Shown here: piece by piece, positions 50,224 through 61,494 of the stretch
How positions within the stretch are numbered: position 1 is the stretch's first letter
Layout: every line of letters starts with the position of its first letter
NCBI RefSeq assembly: GCF_900104085.1
Contig: NZ_FNLD01000003.1
Coordinates: forward strand, 555,001-619,000
Length of the DNA stretch: 64,000 nucleotides
Direction: 5' to 3'
DNA from: Pseudoxanthomonas sp. CF125
Lineage (GTDB): Bacteria > Pseudomonadota > Gammaproteobacteria > Xanthomonadales > Xanthomonadaceae
Notes under the pieces: generated by a model
The model's input: only the letters and a program-made list of their open reading frames with translations
Told to the model about the DNA's origin: nothing
The model's database searches: none
Position numbers and translations under genes: made by a program

Positions 50224-51969
50224 TTACTTGCTGATTGCCTTGCCCTTGGCTTCAGGTGCAGCCGGCGGCTTGCCGTGTTTCTTGCCGACCCACCATTGCT
50301 GCAGCAGGCCCAGGCTGCCGTTGGTTACCCAGTACAGCACCAGGCCCGACGGGAAGAACGCCATCATCACGCCGAACACCAGCGGCATGAACTGCATCAT
50401 CTTCTGCTGCATCGGGTCCATGCCCACCGCAGGCGTCATCTTCTGCGTGGTCCACATCACCAACATGTTGAGCGCGGGCAGAATGAAATACGGATCGCGT
50501 GCGGTCAGATCCTGGATCCACAGGAACCACGGCGCCTGCCGCAGCTCCACCGATTCCACCAGCACCCAGTACAAGGCCAGGAAGATCGGCATGGTCACCA
50601 GGATGGGCAGACAGCCGCCCATCGGGTTGACCTTCTCTTTCTTGTACAGCTCCATCATCGCCGCTTGCTGCTTGGCGCGGTCGTCGCCGTAGCGCTCGCG
50701 CAGCTGGGCCACGCGCGGCGCAAGCGCGCGCATCTTGTTGGCGCTCTCGTACTGCTTGTTGGCCAGCGGATACAGCGCAAGTTTCACCAGAACCACCAAG
50801 CCGATGATCGACCAGCCCCAATTGCCGAACAGCGAATGCAGGTGGCTGAGGATCCAGAACAGACCTTGGCCGATGACGGCGAAGATGGAGAACTGGCTGT
50901 AGTCGACCGCGCGGTCGAGACCGGGCACGCCCTGCGCTTTCATCTGCTGGATCAGCTTCGGTCCCACGTACAGGCGCGCATCGGTGGACACGCGCTGGCC
51001 GGGCGCGACGTTGAAGCCCGGGCCCAGCTCGCGGATCAGCGCACGGCCGGAAATCTCGTCGGTCTGCAGTTTCACTTCGGCCTTAGGATCCGGAATCCAG
51101 GCGCTGAAGAAGTGGTGCTGCAGCATGGCAATCCAGCTGCCGCTCGCGTCCTGGTTAAGCTTGCCGTCGTCCATGTACTTGGCGAACTTCAGACGCTCGT
51201 ACTGCTTCTGCACGCTATACCAGGTCGCGCCGCTGAAGCTGAAGGATTCCGGATTGGTCATGCCGGTCTTGATCACCGGTGGCTGGCGCTCCAGCTGGCG
51301 ATAGATCGTGCCCTCCCAGGGCGCGCCGCCGTTGTTGACCACTTCGTCGCGCACGTCCACCGCGTAGTTGTCGCGCTTGAGCGTGTAGGTGCGGCGAATG
51401 ACCACGCCCGACGGGCCGTTCCACACGAACGGCACCGACACCGACGCCGCACCGGGCGCCAGGTTGACTGCGCCTGCGCCGTTCTCCGGAACAAAACCGC
51501 TCAAGTGATTGGGTGCAGGATTCTTGGAGCTGGTCCAGCCGCTTTGCGCCGTGTAGTAGTGCGCCGGATCCTGGGTGAACAACACCACGGGCGGGCTGCC
51601 GGCGGCTTTGCTCTGCGGATACTTCAGCAGCACCGCTTCCAGCACGTTGCCGCCGTCGATGGTCAGGCGCAGCAGATCGCTGCTGACCACCACGCTCTGC
51701 CGGGCGGGAGCCGCGGTAGCGGTAGCGGTGGCATTGTTGGCAGCGGCGCTGACCGCGGGCGCCACGGGCACACCGGCACTGGCCGCAGTTGCGGCGGACT
51801 GCGGGACCGGCGAGGCGGAAGGCACCGAGCCTACGTTTGCGGGTTGCGGCTGGCTCGTGGCGGTCGCCAGTCCGGCCGGCTTGGGCGCATTGAACTTGCC
51901 CCACTCCATCCACAACAAGGTCGCCACCATCAGCCAGGCGAAAAACAGGAATACACGGGTCTGGTTCAT
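50224..51969 (-). CDS. yidC: Membrane protein insertase YidC
   Basis: Inserts and folds inner-membrane proteins with or without SecYEG (581 residues). The N-terminal anchor [20 protein letters not shown] is followed by an Ala/Pro-rich linker and the large periplasmic P1 domain (about 95-345). The conserved five-helix core has [40 protein letters not shown] and [22 protein letters not shown] 51969 lies 13 bp after the rnpA stop. No yidD gene is seen between rnpA and yidC. Confidence 0.97.
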   Translation of the reverse strand: MNQTRVFLFFAWLMVATLLWMEWGKFNAPKPAGLATATSQPQPANVGSVPSASPVPQSAATAASAGVPVAPAVSAAANNATATATAAPARQSVVVSSDLLRLTIDGGNVLEAVLLKYPQSKAAGSPPVVLFTQDPAHYYTAQSGWTSSKNPAPNHLSGFVPENGAGAVNLAPGAASVSVPFVWNGPSGVVIRRTYTLKRDNYAVDVRDEVVNNGGAPWEGTIYRQLERQPPVIKTGMTNPESFSFSGATWYSVQKQYERLKFAKYMDDGKLNQDASGSWIAMLQHHFFSAWIPDPKAEVKLQTDEISGRALIRELGPGFNVAPGQRVSTDARLYVGPKLIQQMKAQGVPGLDRAVDYSQFSIFAVIGQGLFWILSHLHSLFGNWGWSIIGLVVLVKLALYPLANKQYESANKMRALAPRVAQLRERYGDDRAKQQAAMMELYKKEKVNPMGGCLPILVTMPIFLALYWVLVESVELRQAPWFLWIQDLTARDPYFILPALNMLVMWTTQKMTPAVGMDPMQQKMMQFMPLVFGVMMAFFPSGLVLYWVTNGSLGLLQQWWVGKKHGKPPAAPEAKGKAISK

Positions 51970-51982
51970 CGGGCAGGCATTC

Positions 51983-52417
51983 TCAACCGGCGGAAGCGTC
52001 CGGTTTGGGCGTGTTGCGGGAAAGGGAAGGAAGAGGTTTCTTGACCGGCGGCATTGTGCCGGGCGCAGACGACGCGGGCAATGCGCCGGCACGTATCAGC
52101 GTGCGCAAAAAAGTCTCGCGCAACTGCGTGTTGTCGGCGTTGCGTGCGGCGACGCGGGCCACCACCACGTACTCGCCGCCTGGCAGGTGCTCGCGCAACT
52201 TGCGGAACTGATCGCGGAATACGCGTTTGATGCGGTTGCGGCCCACCGCATTGGGATCGACCTTGCGCGAAACGGCCAGGCCCAGCTTCGCTGGCGTTTC
52301 ACCGGCCAGCCAATGCAGACTCAGCAGCGGGTCGGAGGTGCGGCGGGCTTGTTCGAATACGCGCGCGTATTCGGCGCCCGTGCGTACTCGCGCAGAGGGT
52401 GGGAAGGTGGCGTTCAT
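51983..52417 (-). CDS. rnpA: Ribonuclease P protein component
   Basis: Basic protein partner of RNase P RNA in tRNA 5' processing. 144 residues, longer than the usual 110-125 because of a Pro/Ser-rich C-terminal tail (about 112-144). The RNR motif is present as [16 protein letters not shown], preceded by [13 protein letters not shown]. Located between rpmH and yidC as in most bacteria. Confidence 0.95.
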   Translation of the reverse strand: MNATFPPSARVRTGAEYARVFEQARRTSDPLLSLHWLAGETPAKLGLAVSRKVDPNAVGRNRIKRVFRDQFRKLREHLPGGEYVVVARVAARNADNTQLRETFLRTLIRAGALPASSAPGTMPPVKKPLPSLSRNTPKPDASAG

Positions 52418-52482
52418 GGGATCATGCTCATGAAGGCCTGCTCATGAAGGCGTTCTCATGCGGACATGAACATGCGGACATG

Positions 52483-52515
52483 AAAAAGTCCGCACAAGGG
52501 CTGCGCGGACTTTTT
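52483..52515. terminator. Bidirectional hairpin between rpmH and rnpA
   Basis: AAAAAGTCCGC (52483-52493) and GCGGACTTTTT (52505-52515) form an 11-bp stem with A and T tracts on both sides. On the minus strand it could attenuate transcription from rpmH into rnpA, matching the usual excess of L34 mRNA. Confidence 0.78.
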
Positions 52516-52561
52516 GCGGAAGGCGTACATGGATGACTCGGCCGCTAATGCGGCAGAAGCA

Positions 52562-52702
52562 TCAGGCGCTCAGGCGTGAGCGGCCCTTGGCACGGCGACG
52601 GGCCAGGATCTTGCGGCCATCGGCGGTCTTCATGCGGGCACGAAAGCCATGGTCGCGCTTGCGCTTGAGGTTGCTGGGTTGGTAAGTGCGCTTGGTGGCC
52701 AT
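52562..52702 (-). CDS. rpmH: 50S ribosomal protein L34
   Basis: 46 residues: [20 protein letters not shown], then [20 protein letters not shown] and RSRLSA. This is the complete canonical L34. First gene of the rpmH-rnpA-yidC-mnmE series reading away from the origin. Confidence 0.98.
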   Translation of the reverse strand: MATKRTYQPSNLKRKRDHGFRARMKTADGRKILARRRAKGRSRLSA

Positions 52703-52998
52703 GGGGCCCTCGGGCGGTTTGCGGTGGAAAGAACCGGAAATTCTATAGGGACACCCGGGCTCCGGTCAACCATGGCGTAGGTCGGGGCTACGCCCCCGAC
52801 GCCCGCCAACTCGGCCACGCGTGCTGTCGGGGACGTAGCCCCGACCTACCGCGGTGGCCTAGCGGTGTTGCTGAACGCGGTGGATAACTCCCGTGCCGCG
52901 CGCCGTCGCGTGATAATGTGGCCGACTGTATTTCACCCGCGTCCCGCGCCGTTCGACTGCCGCGTGCACGCCCTTTCGAAGACCGATCGCCGCCCTCG
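52703..52998. other. 296-bp divergent region between rpmH and dnaA
   Basis: Contains the palindromic repeat 52777-52849, a single near-consensus DnaA box (GGTGGATAA, 52880-52888, complement TTATCCACC) and a GTGATAAT -10-like element around 52909-52916, likely for dnaA. The rpmH promoter should lie next to 52703-52760. No gene seen. Confidence 0.6.
52777..52849. repeat. Palindromic repeat GTAGGTCGGGGCTACGCCCCCGAC upstream of dnaA
   Basis: Left arm with GCCCCC, right arm with GTCCCC (one mismatch pair) around about 25 bases. This copy lies between divergent genes, so a terminator role is unlikely here. Confidence 0.85.
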
Positions 52999-54324
52999 AT
53001 GGATGCCTGGCCCCGCTGCCTCGAACGCCTGGAAGCCGAACTGCCGGCCGAAGATGTACACACCTGGCTCAAACCCCTGCAGGCCGAACAGCGCCTCGAC
53101 GCCATGGTCCTGTACGCGCCCAACGCCTTCATCGTGGAGCAGGTGCGCGAGCGCTATCTGTCGCGCATCCAGGAGTTGCTGGGCCACTTCGCCGGCCACC
53201 GCGACGTGTCGGTGGAAATCGGATCGCGCGCGCGCATCGTCGAGCCCGCGTTGTCGGCATCGGCATCGGCCGCCGCGAATTTCGCCGCCACCGAGCCTTA
53301 CGCCGGCAACCTGGATTCGCACTACAGCTTCGACAACTTCGTCGAAGGCCGCAGCAATCAACTGGGCCGCGCCGCTGCCTGGCAGGCCGCGCAGAAGCCT
53401 GGCGACCGTTCGCACAACCCCCTGCTGCTGTACGGCGGCACCGGCCTGGGCAAGACCCATTTGATGTTCGCCGCCGGCAACGAACTACGCCGGCAGAATC
53501 CGAATGCGCGCGTGCTGTACCTGCGTTCGGAACAGTTCTTCAGCGCCATGACCAAGGCGCTGATCGAGAAATCGATGGACCAGTTCAAGCGCCGCTTCCA
53601 ACAGGTGGATGCGCTGCTGATCGACGACATCCAGTTCTTCGCCGGCAAGGACCGCACCCAGGAAGAGTTCTTCCACACCTTCAACGCGTTGTTCGACGGC
53701 CGCCAGCAGATCATCCTGACCTGCGACCGCTATCCGCGCGAAGTGGAAGGCCTGGAGCCGCGTTTGAAATCGCGCCTGGCCTGGGGCTTGTCGGTGGCGA
53801 TCGAACCCCCCGATTTCGAGACCCGCGCGGCCATCGTGCTGGCCAAGGCGCGCGAACGCGGCGCGCAGATTCCCGACGATGTCGCTTTCCTGCTGGCCAA
53901 GAAAATGCGCTCCAACGTGCGCGACCTGGAAGGCGCCTTGAACACCCTGACCGCGCGCGCCAACTTCACCGGCCGCGCCATCACCACCGAGTTCGCCCAG
54001 GAAACCCTGCGCGATCTGTTGCGCGCGCAGCAGCAAGCCATCAGCATCCCCAACATACAGAAGACCGTGGCAGACTATTACGGTCTGCAGATCAAGGATT
54101 TGCTGTCCAAGCGACGCACGCGCTCACTGGCGCGTCCGCGACAGGTGGCGATGGCCTTGGCCAAGGAACTGACCGAACACAGCCTGCCGGAAATCGGCGA
54201 TGCCTTCGCCGGTCGCGACCACACCACCGTTTTGCATGCCTGCCGGCAGATCCGCAACCTGATGGAAACCGACGGCAAGCTGCACGAAGACTGGGACAAA
54301 CTGATCCGTAAGCTCAGTGAGTAA
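52999..54324 (+). CDS. dnaA: Chromosomal replication initiator DnaA
   Basis: Initiator AAA+ protein (441 residues). N-terminal domain I starts [20 protein letters not shown], then a linker (about 85-110). The ATPase has Walker [14 protein letters not shown], Walker [21 protein letters not shown] and sensor II. Domain IV has the DnaA signature [17 protein letters not shown] 52999 matches the family N-terminus; the frame opens earlier at GTG 52918. Confidence 0.98.
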   Translation: MDAWPRCLERLEAELPAEDVHTWLKPLQAEQRLDAMVLYAPNAFIVEQVRERYLSRIQELLGHFAGHRDVSVEIGSRARIVEPALSASASAAANFAATEPYAGNLDSHYSFDNFVEGRSNQLGRAAAWQAAQKPGDRSHNPLLLYGGTGLGKTHLMFAAGNELRRQNPNARVLYLRSEQFFSAMTKALIEKSMDQFKRRFQQVDALLIDDIQFFAGKDRTQEEFFHTFNALFDGRQQIILTCDRYPREVEGLEPRLKSRLAWGLSVAIEPPDFETRAAIVLAKARERGAQIPDDVAFLLAKKMRSNVRDLEGALNTLTARANFTGRAITTEFAQETLRDLLRAQQQAISIPNIQKTVADYYGLQIKDLLSKRRTRSLARPRQVAMALAKELTEHSLPEIGDAFAGRDHTTVLHACRQIRNLMETDGKLHEDWDKLIRKLSE

Positions 54325-54338
54325 CTAGCCCCAGGCTC

Positions 54339-54382
54339 TGTGGATAAGTTGGGGACGAAAATCGCCTTCAAACTTATCCACA
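54339..54382. promoter_or_regulatory. Two perfect DnaA boxes in the dnaA-dnaN intergenic region (candidate oriC part)
   Basis: TGTGGATAA (54339-54347) and TTATCCACA (54374-54382) are exact DnaA boxes in inverted orientation. An AT-rich stretch (TTTTTGATTTAATACTCTTTC, span 54497-54517) follows. The 224-bp region is the least GC-rich part of the cluster. More boxes would be expected in a full origin, so the assignment is tentative. Confidence 0.65.
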
Positions 54383-54548
54383 AGTTGCACCACAGATCCA
54401 ACGTTCTTGATACATGGCTTGGCGGTATCGAAAAACGAATAAGATTCAAAGGGTTGCGCTGCTTCTCCACCGAAATCGGCGAAACCATCACCACCAGTTT
54501 TTGATTTAATACTCTTTCAAGATCCAGTGCATAAGGGGCCAGCACCAC

Positions 54549-55649
54549 ATGCGTTTCAGTCTGCAACGCGAAGCATTCCTGAAGCCGTTGGCGCAAGTCG
54601 TCAACGTGGTCGAACGCCGGCAGACGTTGCCGGTCCTCGCCAACTTCCTTGTCCAAGTGCAGGGCGGGCAACTCTCGCTCACCGGTACCGATCTGGAAGT
54701 GGAGATGATCGCGCGCAGCGCGGTCGACGACGCCCAGGACGGTGAAACCACGATCCCGGCGCGCAAGCTGTTCGAGATCATCCGGGCCCTGCCCGACGGC
54801 AGCAAGATCACCGTCAGCCAGACCGGCGACAAGGTCACCGTCTCGGCTGGGCGCAGCCGCTTCACCTTGGCAACGCTTCCGGCCAACGATTTCCCTTCGG
54901 TGGATGAAGTTGAGGCGACCGAACGGGTCAACGTGCCCGAAGCCGCGCTGAAGGAGCTGATCGAGCGCACCGCGTTCGCCATGGCCCAGCAGGACGTGCG
55001 CTACTACCTCAACGGCCTGCTGTTCGACCTGGGCGACAAGCTACTGCGTTGCGTGGCCACCGACGGCCACCGCCTAGCCTTGTGCGAAACCCCGCTGGAC
55101 GGCGCCGCCGGCGCCAAGCGCCAGATCATCGTGCCGCGCAAAGGCGTGACCGAGCTGCAGCGGTTGCTGGAGAATGGCGACCGCGAACTGGAACTGGAAA
55201 TCGGCCGCAGTCATATCCGCGTCAAGCGTGACGATGTGACCTTCACCTCCAAGCTGATCGACGGCCGTTTCCCCGACTACGCCGCGGTGATTCCGATCGG
55301 CGCCGACCGTGAGGTCAAGCTGGATCGCGAAGTCCTGCGCGCCGCTCTGCAGCGTGCGGCCATTCTGTCCAACGAGAAGTACCGCGGCGTCCGCGTCGAG
55401 GTTTCTCCGGGCCAATTGAAGATCAGCGCCCACAACCCCGAGCAGGAAGAAGCCCAGGAAGAGATCGAGGCCGACACCAAGGTCAGCGATCTGGCCATCG
55501 GCTTCAACGTCAATTACCTGCTCGATGCCCTCTCCGCCCTGCGCGACGAGCACATCATCATCCAGTTGCGGGACGCCAACTCCTCGGCACTGGTGCGTGA
55601 AGCCAGCAGCGAGAAGTCCCGGCACGTGGTGATGCCGCTGCGCCTGTGA
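54549..55649 (+). CDS. dnaN: DNA polymerase III sliding clamp, beta subunit
   Basis: Ring-shaped processivity factor (366 residues). Starts MRFSLQREAFLKPLAQVVNV; three similar domains, each with a typical KVTVSAGRSRFTLATLPANDFP-type segment (span 98-119). The C-terminus is REASSEKSRHVVMPLRL, a conserved clamp ending (PMRL type). Standard position after dnaA. Confidence 0.98.
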   Translation: MRFSLQREAFLKPLAQVVNVVERRQTLPVLANFLVQVQGGQLSLTGTDLEVEMIARSAVDDAQDGETTIPARKLFEIIRALPDGSKITVSQTGDKVTVSAGRSRFTLATLPANDFPSVDEVEATERVNVPEAALKELIERTAFAMAQQDVRYYLNGLLFDLGDKLLRCVATDGHRLALCETPLDGAAGAKRQIIVPRKGVTELQRLLENGDRELELEIGRSHIRVKRDDVTFTSKLIDGRFPDYAAVIPIGADREVKLDREVLRAALQRAAILSNEKYRGVRVEVSPGQLKISAHNPEQEEAQEEIEADTKVSDLAIGFNVNYLLDALSALRDEHIIIQLRDANSSALVREASSEKSRHVVMPLRL

Positions 55650-55658
55650 TTCCACCCT

Positions 55659-55674
55659 TGTTTCACGTGGAACA
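55659..55674. promoter_or_regulatory. parS-like site 1 (dnaN-recF intergenic)
   Basis: TGTTTCACGTGGAACA, one base away from the ParB-binding consensus TGTTTCACGTGAAACA and one from the symmetric form TGTTCCACGTGGAACA. Ten bases after the dnaN stop. Confidence 0.85.
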
Positions 55675-55679
55675 TCCTC

Positions 55680-55711
55680 AACGCCCGGAGATCTCCGGGC
55701 GTTCTGGTTTT
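55680..55711 (+). terminator. Hairpin after dnaN
   Basis: AACGCCCGGAG/CTCCGGGCGTT as a 24-base perfect palindrome with AT at the centre, followed by a weak CTGGTTTT tract. A partial terminator is plausible. Confidence 0.65.
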
Positions 55712-55729
55712 GCGGGGGGCCTTTTCGCC

Positions 55730-55801
55730 GTAGGTCGGGGCTACGCCCCCGACGCTCGGGTAGGTTGGTTCCTCTTTGTCGGGGACGTAGCCCCGACCTA
55801 C
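55730..55801. repeat. Palindromic repeat GTAGGTCGGGGCTACGCCCCCGAC before recF
   Basis: Left arm with GCCCCC, right arm with GTCCCC around about 25 bases. It ends 14 bp before the recF start codon, so a hairpin in the mRNA could influence recF translation. Confidence 0.87.
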
Positions 55802-55815
55802 GCAGGGGCCGGCGG

Positions 55816-56901
55816 ATGCAAGTAACCCGCCTCACCGCCTCCGGCCTACGTCGCTTCGAAAGCGTGGCGATCGAACCCGCTGCTGGCCTCAACCTGATTA
55901 CCGGCGACAACGGCGCCGGCAAGACCAGCTTGCTGGAGGCCCTACACCTGATGGCTTACGGGCGCAGTTTCCGTGGGCGGGTGCGGGATGGGCTGGTGAG
56001 GACGGGTTCGGACGCCGTCGAGGTCTTCGTGGAATGGCGGGAAGGCCCGGACGCCCGGCACCGCCGCGCCGGCCTGCGCCACACCGGCCAGACTTGGGTC
56101 GGACGCCTGGATGGCGAGAACGTGGCCCAACTGGGCGAACTCTGCGCCGCGCTGGCAGTGGTCAGCTTCGAACCCGGCAGCCATGCTCTGGTAACCGGCG
56201 GCGGCGAACCCCGGCGCCGGTTCGTGGATTGGGGGTTGTTCCACGTGGAACAAGGTTTCCTGTTGCTCTGGCGCCGTTATGCCCGCGCCCTGAAACAGCG
56301 CAATGCTCTGCTGAAGTCGGGCGCAGGCGGGCAGCAGCTGGATGCCTGGGATCATGAGCTGGCGGAAGCCGGGGAGCCCCTCACCCGCCATCGACGCCAA
56401 TACCTGGAACAACTCCAGCTTCGCCTATCTGCGGTCGCCGCGGACCTAGTGCCGGCGCTGGGCGCCAGCAACCTCGAATTCCAACCGGGCTGGCGCAGCA
56501 GCGAGCTGTCGCTGGCCGACGCCCTGTTGCTTGCCCGGGATCGCGACCGGAGCCTGGGCTACACCTCCGTCGGCCCGCACCGAGCCGACTGGCGGATCGA
56601 ATATGCGGGCCATCCCAACCGCGAAGCGCTGTCGCGGGGCCAAGCCAAGCTTTCTGCCCTGTCCGCCCTGCTCGCGCAAGCCGAGGACTACGCCCAGCGG
56701 CGCGGTGAGTGGCCTATCGTCGCCCTGGACGATCTTTCCTCGGAGCTGGACCGCAAGCACCAGCAACGGGTGCTGCAGCGCCTCCTGGCCAGCGGCGCTC
56801 AGATATTCATTACCGGCACCGAAGCCCCGGCCGCTCTGGAAAGTATTGAGGCGACACCGGCGGTGTTCCACGTGGAACAAGGCCAAGTTCTGCGCACGTA
56901 G
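55816..56901 (+). CDS. recF: DNA repair and recombination protein RecF
   Basis: SMC-like ATPase loading RecA at gaps with RecOR (361 residues). Walker A ITGDNGAGKTSLLEALHLM, signature LSRGQAKLSALSALLAQ, Walker B WPIVALDDLSSELD and D-loop. ATG 55816 starts MQVTRLTASGLRRFES, the usual RecF N-terminus. Two perfect parS-type palindromes lie within the coding sequence and translate as FHVEQ. The stop TAG belongs to the downstream GTAGGTCGGGG repeat. Confidence 0.97.
   Translation: MQVTRLTASGLRRFESVAIEPAAGLNLITGDNGAGKTSLLEALHLMAYGRSFRGRVRDGLVRTGSDAVEVFVEWREGPDARHRRAGLRHTGQTWVGRLDGENVAQLGELCAALAVVSFEPGSHALVTGGGEPRRRFVDWGLFHVEQGFLLLWRRYARALKQRNALLKSGAGGQQLDAWDHELAEAGEPLTRHRRQYLEQLQLRLSAVAADLVPALGASNLEFQPGWRSSELSLADALLLARDRDRSLGYTSVGPHRADWRIEYAGHPNREALSRGQAKLSALSALLAQAEDYAQRRGEWPIVALDDLSSELDRKHQQRVLQRLLASGAQIFITGTEAPAALESIEATPAVFHVEQGQVLRT
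56237..56252. promoter_or_regulatory. parS-like site 2 (inside recF)
   Basis: TGTTCCACGTGGAACA, a perfect 16-bp palindrome extended to 18 bp (TTGTTCCACGTGGAACAA), identical to the symmetric parS form known from Pseudomonas. Confidence 0.9.
56864..56879. promoter_or_regulatory. parS-like site 3 (inside recF, near its end)
   Basis: TGTTCCACGTGGAACA again, perfect over 16 bp, 627 bp from site 2. Confidence 0.9.
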
Positions 56902-56969
56902 GTCGGGGCTACGCCCCCGACGCTCAGGAAGCCAGGATTCCCTGTGTCGGGGGCGTAGCCCCGACCTAC
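56898..56969. repeat. Palindromic repeat GTAGGTCGGGGCTACGCCCCCGAC overlapping the recF stop
   Basis: Perfect 24-bp arms around about 24 bases. Bases 2-4 are the recF stop codon. Together with the next element it fills the 333-bp recF-gyrB gap. Confidence 0.88.
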
Positions 56970-56999
56970 CCGCTTCTCTCTGAGGAAGAAGACGCCGGA

Positions 57000-57122
57000 A
57001 GAGCCTGCCCCGCGCTTGATGCGGGGCGGATGAGGGTGCGGCGAAGTCATTAGCGTGTGAACTATCCTGGTTTCGCCGTACCCTCACCCCAACCCCTCTC
57101 CCGCCGGGAGAGGGGCTTCAAG
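57000..57122. repeat. CCCCTCTCCC-family repeat upstream of gyrB
   Basis: On the minus strand: AAGCCCCTCTCCC/GGGAGAGGGG, TTGGGGTGAGGGTACGGCG, GGATAGTTC, then TGACTTCGCCGCACCCTC and a CCCCGC stem. It is the best intergenic match to the copy inside hrpB. A -10-like TATAAT (57136-57141) follows, so the gyrB promoter abuts the repeat; the remaining leader to 57234 shows nothing else. Confidence 0.83.
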
Positions 57123-57165
57123 GCGGCCGAAATGCTATAATTCCTGCCTCACTCCCTATAGCTAA

Positions 57166-59679
<2,514 letters not shown>

Positions 59680-59686
59680 GGCGAGC

Positions 59687-60502
59687 GTGAGCCAGGCGGT
59701 GGAGTCGCACGGCGCATCGCCTCCGCGTTCGCGCACAGGGCGTCCGCTTGCCGGATTCTTCCTGGATCTGGCGATTGCCATCGGCGCGCTGTTGGTTCTT
59801 TCCTTCGCCTGCGGAGCGGTCTGGGCCGCATTCAAGGGCGTGCAGATCGTCGTCCAGGGCGGGGCCACCGATCCGGCCAGCGTCATGCGTGCGCTGGGCG
59901 AACCCGGCGCCATCGCCATGATCTGGATGACGCTAGTCAGTACCGGCGGTGCGGCACTGCTGGTGTATGGGTGGCGGCGCCGGGCCACGCGCGAGGAGCG
60001 CGCGGTTTCCCGTCAGGCCATCCGGCGCATCGGCACCTGGGGTTGGGTGGTTGCGACGGGGGCGACCACCTTCCTGGTCAGTTCGGGCCTGGGCTTTCTT
60101 GGCCAGCATTTCGGCATCAAACCGCAACCGACCAACCTGGCATTGATCGAAGCCGCTTTCGCCGCGAGCCCGGTTTTCATGCTGTTGTTCGGGGTGTTCA
60201 TCGCGCCGGCTTACGAAGAATTGCTGTTCCGCAGAGTGCTGTTCGGCAGACTGTGGGCGTCCGGGCGTCCCTGGCTGGGCGTGCTGCTGAGCAGCGCCGC
60301 GTTCGCCTTGATGCATGAAATTCCCGGCACCACCGGCAACAGCTGGCAGGCGACGGGCGTGCTTTGGCTTACCTATGGATTCATGGGCGCGGCCTTCGCG
60401 TTCGTCTACTGGCGTACGCGCACGCTGTGGGCCGCGATCGGAGCCCACGCGCTGAACAATGCCATAGCGCTGGCTTTGTTGAACCTGTCTGCAGGCAATT
60501 GA
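59687..60502 (+). CDS. CPBP-family intramembrane metalloprotease
   Basis: A 271-residue membrane protein (about six hydrophobic segments) with the Abi/CAAX-protease motifs: [13 protein letters not shown] (EExxxR), FALMHEI and [10 protein letters not shown]. It begins at GTG 59687, 7 bp after gyrB, with GAGGCGA as the ribosome site inside the end of gyrB. The conserved place behind gyrB is typical for Xanthomonadaceae. Substrate unknown. Confidence 0.88.
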   Translation: MSQAVESHGASPPRSRTGRPLAGFFLDLAIAIGALLVLSFACGAVWAAFKGVQIVVQGGATDPASVMRALGEPGAIAMIWMTLVSTGGAALLVYGWRRRATREERAVSRQAIRRIGTWGWVVATGATTFLVSSGLGFLGQHFGIKPQPTNLALIEAAFAASPVFMLLFGVFIAPAYEELLFRRVLFGRLWASGRPWLGVLLSSAAFALMHEIPGTTGNSWQATGVLWLTYGFMGAAFAFVYWRTRTLWAAIGAHALNNAIALALLNLSAGN

Positions 60503-60570
60503 AAGCCTTTGGTTTGACGAAAAGTTAAGACGCCACTCGCCACACTCTGCATTCACAGGAGGGGCGTTGG

Positions 60571-61362
60571 ATGAAGCACTGGATACTCTCGGCGGCGATC
60601 GTTGCCGCGCTGGCGGCTTGCGCCACCACAACGTCCTCCACGGGTCGCAGGCAGTACGTGGGCGGCGTTTCGGAACAGCAGCTCAATCAGCTGGGAGCGC
60701 AGGCTTTCGTCGAGGCGAAAAGCAAAGGCCCCCTGAGCAACGACGCCAAGCAGAACGCGTACGTGCGTTGCGTGGTCAATGCGCTGACCCGGCAACTGCC
60801 GGCGCAGGCCCAAAGCGTGGGTTGGGAGACGGCGGTGTTCGCCAACAGCGAACCCAATGCCTTCGCGCTCCCTGGCGGCAAGGTCGGCGTAAACACCGGT
60901 ATTTTTACGGTGGCCAAGAACCAGGATCAGTTGGCGGCAGTGCTGGCGCACGAGATCGGACACGTGGTCGAGCGGCATCACGACGAACGCATCACCCGGC
61001 AGATGGGCGCCTCCAGCGCCGTGCAAGTGCTTGGAGCATTGGCCGGCGATTACGGCGCTCTGGCGACCCAGGGCGGCGGCCTGCTGGCGCAGACGGGTTT
61101 CCTGCTTCCGGGTTCGCGCGTGCAGGAAACCGAAGCCGATGTAGTGGGGCAGCGCTTGATGGCCGAGGCCGGATTCGATCCCGCCCAGGCCGTCAATCTA
61201 TGGCAGAACATGATCGCCGCAGGCGGCGGCCGCCCGCCTGAATGGCTCTCTACTCATCCCAATCCGCAATCGCGCATTCAAGAACTGCGCAACCGCGCTG
61301 GAACGTTGACGCCCGCCTACCAGCAGGCGCGGGCTTCCGGGCGTATTCCGAAGTGCGGGTGA
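60571..61362 (+). CDS. M48-family metalloprotease lipoprotein
   Basis: A 263-residue zinc protease of the LoiP/YcaL/BepA-like group. Lipobox IVAALAAC (Cys about residue 17), zinc site LAHEIGHVVERHHDE and the third ligand in VQETEADVVGQRLM. The segment WLSTHPNPQSRIQEL is typical of this family. Likely acts in outer-membrane protein quality control. Strong ribosome site AGGAGGGGCG. Confidence 0.92.
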   Translation: MKHWILSAAIVAALAACATTTSSTGRRQYVGGVSEQQLNQLGAQAFVEAKSKGPLSNDAKQNAYVRCVVNALTRQLPAQAQSVGWETAVFANSEPNAFALPGGKVGVNTGIFTVAKNQDQLAAVLAHEIGHVVERHHDERITRQMGASSAVQVLGALAGDYGALATQGGGLLAQTGFLLPGSRVQETEADVVGQRLMAEAGFDPAQAVNLWQNMIAAGGGRPPEWLSTHPNPQSRIQELRNRAGTLTPAYQQARASGRIPKCG

Positions 61363-61494
61363 CGAGGGATTTGCTGCGCCGCACCATGTCCAACCCTGTT
61401 TCCGAGCCATAGCCGTTTCTGTTAGCGTTGCCGCCCCCGAGCCCAGCCCGACGGCGTTCAAACCGGTCTTCGCAGTCCTTTAGAGGTGATCCCC

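Noticed and set aside
48703-52044. A 1113-residue open frame on the plus strand
   Set aside because: It is antisense to mnmE, yidC and rnpA, is low-complexity (His/Gln/Arg/Ala rich) and has no domain. It is an artefact of high-GC codon usage.
40128-57122. Intergenic hairpins considered as CRISPR repeats or small RNAs
   Set aside because: They are isolated palindromes of mixed spacing with unrelated flanks. There are no spacer-repeat arrays and no cas genes.
57136-57141. TATAAT before gyrB as a complete sigma70 promoter
   Set aside because: The -10 is perfect, but no acceptable -35 lies at 16-18 bp (TTCAAG is only 13 bp away), so only the -10 is mentioned.
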